Assembly: GCA_032718475.1 (NCBI GenBank)
Contig: JAUCBJ010008126.1
Span: 120,407 to 184,406, forward strand
DNA length: 64,000 nucleotides
Source of the DNA: Nemertoderma westbladi
Taxonomy: Eukaryota; Xenacoelomorpha; Nemertodermatida; Nemertodermatidae
Reading direction: 5' to 3'
Position numbers and translations under genes: made by a program. This document shows, piece by piece, positions 37,101 through 44,700 of the stretch. Position 1 is the first letter of the stretch; each line of letters opens with the position of its first letter. Under the pieces are notes generated by a model. It was not told the origin of the DNA, ran no database searches, and was given only the letters and a program-made list of their open reading frames with translations.

Positions 37101-40100
37101 GTGATACAGTCGCTCAATTTTAATTTGTATCTCATAATTGGGCCTCGTCCTGCGCGAAGTTAAGTTCCACCTTGGTGTAGTGGTTGCATTGAATTCACAT
37201 CTCCTGTAGGTCGTGGGTTCGATCCTCACATGGGCCAGGGCAGTTTTCGTTTCGGCACGAATGCTTCAAAGGGACCAGCCAGGGCGCATCTCTGCCTTGC
37301 ATCCTTAAGTGGTAGCTAAATGAGTACTAGAGTTTCCTCTGGGGAGTAAAGTTCTGGGGTGACCGCACTGGAAATAAGTCGTCAGACTTTGTGCGTAATC
37401 CCTGGCCTAGTGGCCAAAGAAAATTTACTTTACTTTTTACTTTTTTAAGGCCCCACGAACGTGTTATAAAGATGTGAGCGAATCATCTCTACTGACGCCA
37501 TTTCGAACTTCACTTGTTCCTGATGTTGGGCGACACCTTCCTTAGCTGACTGCAAGCAACTTATGCTCTCCAGTTGTTATGACATAACAAAACATAACAT
37601 TTCTAATTATTTTCTTTGTTAATACTGTATCTTAAGACCAAAATAGAGCAGTTGCAAAGTTGTATTCTATTTCTAAAACGTCCGACTTTCTGTCTAACAT
37701 ATAGTTTTGTTATATAGTTTTGTTTTGCCAGCGGTTCGTGATTTAAGTACTCACACACTAAAATTCATTTAAATTGAGTTTTGAGTTTTCAGACGCAGTT
37801 AATTAAGTTCAGTTTTGTATTATTTATAAAGCGAATATGTGAAATAGTTATGACAAACATACTCAACAATGTTAAGGAAACTCTACTGAGTTTCTTATGG
37901 ACAAGGAAGTTCTAATAAATAGCTAATATATTCAATAAAATAAAGTTCACCACTTTTTTTAATATTCTCTTGAATTTTTTTCCGGAATGCAATACGTTTC
38001 GCTAATGCAACAGCTATAAGGGTATTTAACATTCATTACGGGTTAGTTCGGCGCAGCAATATACGGAAACACACGACCGTGGAATTAATCACCAACAAAT
38101 TGTATTCATTAACCGATTCGGACCTATCTGGCTCTGTCCTGACTACAGATTTGATTAAAGATGCGTCAGATGTTGTCCATAATTAATCGCAATCCGATTT
38201 GGTGCCCTGCTAACCAAACGGAGTGTGTGGGTGGCATTCAATCAATAAACCGGCCCACTGATAATATTAAATCGTAATTTATTCGCCGTACTAACTCTTA
38301 ATTCCTTGCTCTCTCTAAATGCCGAGGTCTGTAAACTAATCATTGTTGGGAGGGAATATATAATTACAGATTCCTGATTTACTTGAATTTATATGCATTC
38401 CTTAAAGGAGTTATCACTGCCTAGAGAAAACCCATGGAAGTCGGCGGAGTAATTTTAGTTGATCGAAATTGAATATTTTTGGTTTTCACCACAATATGGC
38501 ATTTACTAAATATTATTATATCGGTTCCCAGTTATTATTGTGCTAATAATTGTATCACCCACCTAAATCACCTTTTGTGACCGACCCTATAATAAACGGC
38601 TTCCTGATAATATTTGATACCGGCAGAATTATTTGTTGGAAATGTGAATTATGTGAACACAGATTGTCTACAAATACAAGCAAAATATCTGAAACGTGAA
38701 ACAAAGCTATAATACACAAACAAACAGACACATTTAGAGCAGCACTGTAGTGAGATTAATAGATGTACCGGTAGTAGATAACAACAATTAACTAATTATT
38801 ATTTCATAAAGTTGATCGCCATTACTAATGTTACATTAATTACGTGACCGTTAATAAATAGGTTTGGTTACTGATATTATGTTCTATCCACTTTGTCGCA
38901 CTCGCCATGACAACCTTCGAATGGGCTAGTCCCTATGGTCTACACCCAGGTGGGCGCAACCGGTCAGCTACTTTCAGTTTACCCTCCGGCCTCACTCACA
39001 CATGGTCACTCTTACTCAACCATTCCTTCCCATCCAAGGTCTGATATCGTCTGTAACAGAGTTACACCCATTGCATCTAACCCAACTATTTTCTCTGGTA
39101 ATGGTTGCATTTTCCTTACCTAATAATTTTGACAATATGCTCAATGATGATGGTAATTAATTAATTAATTAATTAAGTAATTGCATTGCTAAATTGAAAG
39201 TTGAATAGTAACTTTGTTTGTAGTTGTTAATTTATCATAATGGGAAACTATCATAAAACTAACTATTAAAAATCGAGTATCTGTTTTAGTAAAGCAATTA
39301 CTTTTTCACATATCAATAAGGGATGAAGGTATCCTCAAGTCTTGTGCTGTGGTAACGTGCCTGCTGATTTAATTAAACTTATTAACAAACCAATTATTTG
39401 CATTGAGAACATTTACAGGCATGTGTTAATTAACCTTATTATTCCTTCAGCTGTACTTAAAACCCCTTTACTTTTTATTTATTATTTAATAGAAGTCATT
39501 TGCAACCCTAATAAATTATTTGAACTAATTTTTTTACAGGGTGGGATTTATTACTTTTTAATTGTATTCCCATGTGTTGCAAAGTGTCTTTCCTCTTCTT
39601 ACTGTTACCAAATATATTCGTTAGGTCTGGCTACTTATATTAGTGTCCATACATTGCGTTGCTATGGCAATGGCCGCGTTTGAGTGGATGAGCCCATACG
39701 GTCTGCATCCCTGGGGTCGGAACCGATTGGCTACTTTCAGTTTCCCCTCAGCCCTGACCCACACGTGGTCTCTGCTACTCAGCCACACTTACCCCTCCAA
39801 GGTTTGTCCCCCTTGCTTAGCCGCTTGTCGGATCAATGTTCGCTCAATGTGACGTAATTCTGGTTCCGCCAATATCAATGTTTAGATATTACTACTGCAG
39901 TAGATGATATTTAATTGTTTCATTGTCATTACAATATGATTGTTTAAATGTCGATCTAGAACAGAGAGGGATGGAAAAATGACCAACAATGAAAATAATG
40001 TTTACTATAACATTATTTACCTGAAAGATTGAAAAAGTTTAGGATTGAAATATTATTCATTTATATCAGTGAACGATAAGAAAAATATAATATGGCCATA

Positions 40101-41724
40101 AACTATTTGTAATTTTAATTCTGCAAATATAAAGCCTTACTCCAAATGCTGCAGTATTTTTCAGTATAAAATGAGCGAATAGAGCCGCTTCCGCTTTGTA
40201 GGACATTGCTTTCGCCTTGAGGATCAACAAGTTCACAATCTTGTGCTTTGGCGGCCTCTTGGACTGAATAAGCATGGTGGACAGCCAATGAATTTCTTGA
40301 GACGCATCTTAAAGGACACTGGCCTTAACCCTATTACCACTGGGGTGTTTTGACCATTAGCACCAGTGGGGGGGGGGGGGAGGATTCGGCCCCCCACTAT
40401 ATTTTTGTAATCGTCCAATGAAATCCTACAAAATTTGGGCTGTTGGTGAAACAACTATAGATGAACACTACCAAACCTTAAAAAGTTAAAATTTCATAAC
40501 CGGGACTCATAATTTTGATGAAAAATAAAAGTAGTCCCAGGACAAAATTACAAAATTTTTCGTTTTCTAAAAACTAATAGTGTGGCAGTGTTGGCTAGAT
40601 TTAGTAGGCTTTTCAAGACGCTGAATCGAATGTGATTATATTCCATTTCCAAAAATTGAAGTGGATGCTATTTTTCGTGCACCTAAGAAGTGGACGTGGC
40701 ACTTCAAATTTTGAAAAATTAGATATTCAGAAAATGCCCCTAATTTTTTTATTTCAACGCATCTTTATAGGTTTTCTGGGCCGCTGAATTGATTGAATGT
40801 AATATAGAAGCCTGAAGACTTAGTGGTTCGCCATTTTTGGTGCACCAAAATTAGGGCGTGGCACTTCAAATTTTGAAAAATACTAGATTCGGAAAATAAA
40901 CCAAAATGGAATTTTTAACGCATTTATATATGTTTTCTAGACCGCTGAATCGATTGAAAGTAATATAGAAGCCTGAAGACTTAGAGGTTAGCCATTTTTT
41001 GAAATCAAAACTTTAGTGTTTTAACCCGAATAAAGTAATTTTGAAAATTTGAAGTGCCACGCCCTAATTTTGGTGCACCGAAAATTACGTACACCAAGGA
41101 TTTGAGGCTTCTATATTACTTTCAATCGATTCAGCGCTCCAGAAAACCTATAAAAATGCTTTGCAAATCAAAACTTTAGTGTATTTTACGAATCTCGTAT
41201 TTTTCAAAATTTGAAGTGCCACGCCCTAATTTTGGTGCACCAAAAATGGCCAACCACTAAGTCTTCAGGCTTCTATATTACTTTCAATCGATTCAGCGCT
41301 CCAGAAAACCAATAAAAATGCTTCGAAATCAAAACTGTAGTAAATTTTCCGAATAAAGTAATTTTGAAATTTTAAAGTGCCACGCCCTAATTTTTGTACT
41401 CCAAAAATGACGTACCACTACACTTACATACTTGTATAGAGCATTAGAGTGATCCAAACCAATAAAAATGAATAAAAATAGCCCAAACATAATAATTACT
41501 AAATCACGGTGAATGACTTCGTAAAATTCGAAAATTTCAAAAAATTTGGTGCTGGAGACCAAATTTTGAGGTGGCACCCACATCGAAAAGTAGAAATCCA
41601 ATTGCAACGTCGTTTTTTGCAAAAGATGCGGCATTAAATTTGGCTAATTGTCAATAAAAATTGGGCCGGTACGTAATGTGGTTGCATAGTTACAGCAACT
41701 AAAATCTAGGAAGGGGCCGATTCG

Positions 41725-41762
<38 letters not shown>

Positions 41763-44700
41763 AGTGGTAATAGGGTTAAAGATACGGATGATTAAGCAAA
41801 AGTCATGGGTGATAGTGAGTTGTGGAGGCACAATTTAGTCGATAAGCCGGCACAGCATTCTTAATATATATGTAATATATATAACGCAGCTGCAATCATC
41901 CCGATAGAAGTAGTTAAATAAAACAAGGCGGTTTACCCAATTGGCAGCTATTTTAGAAGCAGATGTTTATGTTAGTTTAACAGTAAGTTATTCGGTTATA
42001 CCGGCGTTCACTCTGAACGTATTCTTTCCGATTTTATTGAAACTTACCTGTTTTCAATCGGTGCCGGTCCGCATGTTGCTATTCTCGGCTAGTTTTGCGC
42101 ATTGGTGATAATCGCATGTGTTGCAATTGACCTTTGGTTTGCTAATATATTGTTTATCGGTATTGCTGTTGTTTACCAATCTACTGTATTGCTTGTTTTT
42201 ATATCTACCTTATATCTTCAAACTATATCGTCAGCTCCGTAAGTATTAAATATATTATTATTATTAGTAGAGTACCGGTATTAGTTTGTTAGATTTTGAT
42301 AAACTATAGGTCTACTTTCAATTAATATTTAATATTGCAAGTCATACTTATTTTAGTCTGTAATTGGTCGTTCCTAAACATTGATAAAAATATATTATAA
42401 CTATATTTTTAAAATATATGTTTTTAATATTAAAATCTTAAAAATATAAAAATATATTGATTTTCTGACTCGAATACGAAAATACCATTAAAATATGAAT
42501 CACTTCAATTTAAAACGATTTATTATTTGACCCCCCTAGGCCCCCAAATGCTGGAGTGCTCGGTGGTTAGTCAATGTCTGGGGATGTTTTTCGTTTGTAT
42601 TTATTGCAAGTTACACAGCGAAACTAGCCGCATTCATGGCTGGCTTCTACATTCACACACAGGTGGAAAACATCTATATTTTGGTGGGAGATGTAAGTAT
42701 TGCATTCTAGAAGATTTTACATCTGTTATTGTATATTTTTTATACCAAAATTGCAACACCGGTGTAGTTCAGCAGCGAACGTATTGAAATGCGTTAGTTA
42801 ATAATAGTACACATTACGCATTATAACTTTAGATAGACAACAACATATCAGCACACATTGCATCTTTATATTACAATTAGAGTTGACAGGTATGCCTTCA
42901 CATTGCAGTTCTAGGTGATTAAATTTACAATTAATTACCTGTATTAATTTTGAATACAGTATATTTTTGAACAAAATATTTAAATAGACTAATATAATTA
43001 ATATTAACGGATCAATCATACTATTTAATGAATACGGAATGCGCTTGTTTTATAAAATAATTCCGAGTTTAGTTGGACCAGCATGGCAACTAAGTCGGTG
43101 ATGGGTCATCGAGTATGAAAGTAGTAGTATATCCTGTATTAATTAATTGTGAATCTACACAAAGTTCCAAACGTTCGTATTTTATTAACTATTGATAGTT
43201 GGTTTATTAATTAATAGCTACCAGGCTCCAGTATCATCGACCTTCATTCTATTATATCTGGGCTATTACAGCACTACTAATAGTACAATTCTAGTTAACT
43301 TTCTAATGATTTTTTTAATTAAGGGCAAATATTACTATTATGATTATTTTATCTATTCGTGATTTTTTTAAATTATGAAATGTTCCAAGAAAATATTGAC
43401 ACTATTTTGTCCTATAAATTATAACTCATGTCCTATCATTTCTTATACTTTATTGTTTAATATAATAATTGAATATCGTTGATTTTTCTAGCTTTCCAAA
43501 GATCCGTACAAAGACGGTAGGTTGCGAATAGGTACCGTGACGGGAAGCAGTACAGACAGTTATATTCAACAGAACTTCGAGTTCCTCTACCACTACATGC
43601 AAGAGTACAATAAACCATTAATCAGTGATCTCGTCCAAGGACTCAAGTGAGTACCACTTTATTCATTAAGCACTAAGCCATGGTCTCAAATGAGTACCAC
43701 ATTATTCATTAAGCACTCAGCCATGGTCTCAAGTGAGTACCACATTATTCATTAAGCACTCAGCCATGGTTTCTAGTGAGTACCACATTATTCATTAAGC
43801 ACTCAGCCATGGTTTCTATTGAGTACCATATTATTCATTAAGCACTCAGCCATGGTTTCTAGTGAGTACCACATTATTCATTAAGCACTCAGCCATGGTT
43901 TCTAGTGAGTACCACATTTTTCATTAAGCACTCAGCCATGGTTTCTAATGAGTACCACATTATTCATTAAGCACTCAGCCATAGTTTCTAGTGAGTACCA
44001 CATTATTCATTAAGCACTCAGCCATTGTTTATAGTGAGTACCACATTATTAATTAAGCACTCAGCCATGGTTTCTATTGAGTACCACATTATTCATTAAG
44101 CACTCAGCCATGGTTTCTAGTGAGTACCACATTATTCATTAAGCACTCAGCCATGGTTTCTAGTGAGTACCACATTATTCATTTAGCACTCAGCCATGGT
44201 TTATAGTGAGTACCACATTATTCATTAAGCACTCAGCCATGGTTTCTATTGAGTACCACATTATTCATTAAGCACTCATCCATGGTTTCTAGTGAGTACC
44301 ACATTATTCATTAAGCACTCAGCCATGGTTTCTAGTGAGTACCACATTATTCATTAAGCACTCAGCCATGGTCTCAAATGAGTACCACATTATTCATTAA
44401 GCACTCAGCCATGGTCTCAAGTGAGTACCACATTATTCATTAAGCACTCAGCCATGGTTTCTAGTGAGTACCACATTATTCATTAAGCACTCAGCCATGG
44501 TTTCTATTGAGTACCACATTATTCATTAAGCACTCAGCCATGGTTTCTAGTGAGTACCACATTATTCATTAAGCACTCAGCCATGGTTTCTAGTGAGTAC
44601 CACATTTTTCATTAAGCACTCAGCCATGGTTTCTAATGAGTACCACATTATTCATTAAGCACTCAGCCATAGTTTCTAGTGAGTACCACATTATTCATTA

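Noticed and set aside
37169-37235. Functional tRNA gene
   Set aside because: A- and B-box-like strings are present, but no good cloverleaf was found by eye, and the sequence continues into a repeated SINE body.
39342-39683. 113-codon ORF overlapping exon 6B
   Set aside because: Wrong frame relative to the conserved M1 and pore sequence; no domain.
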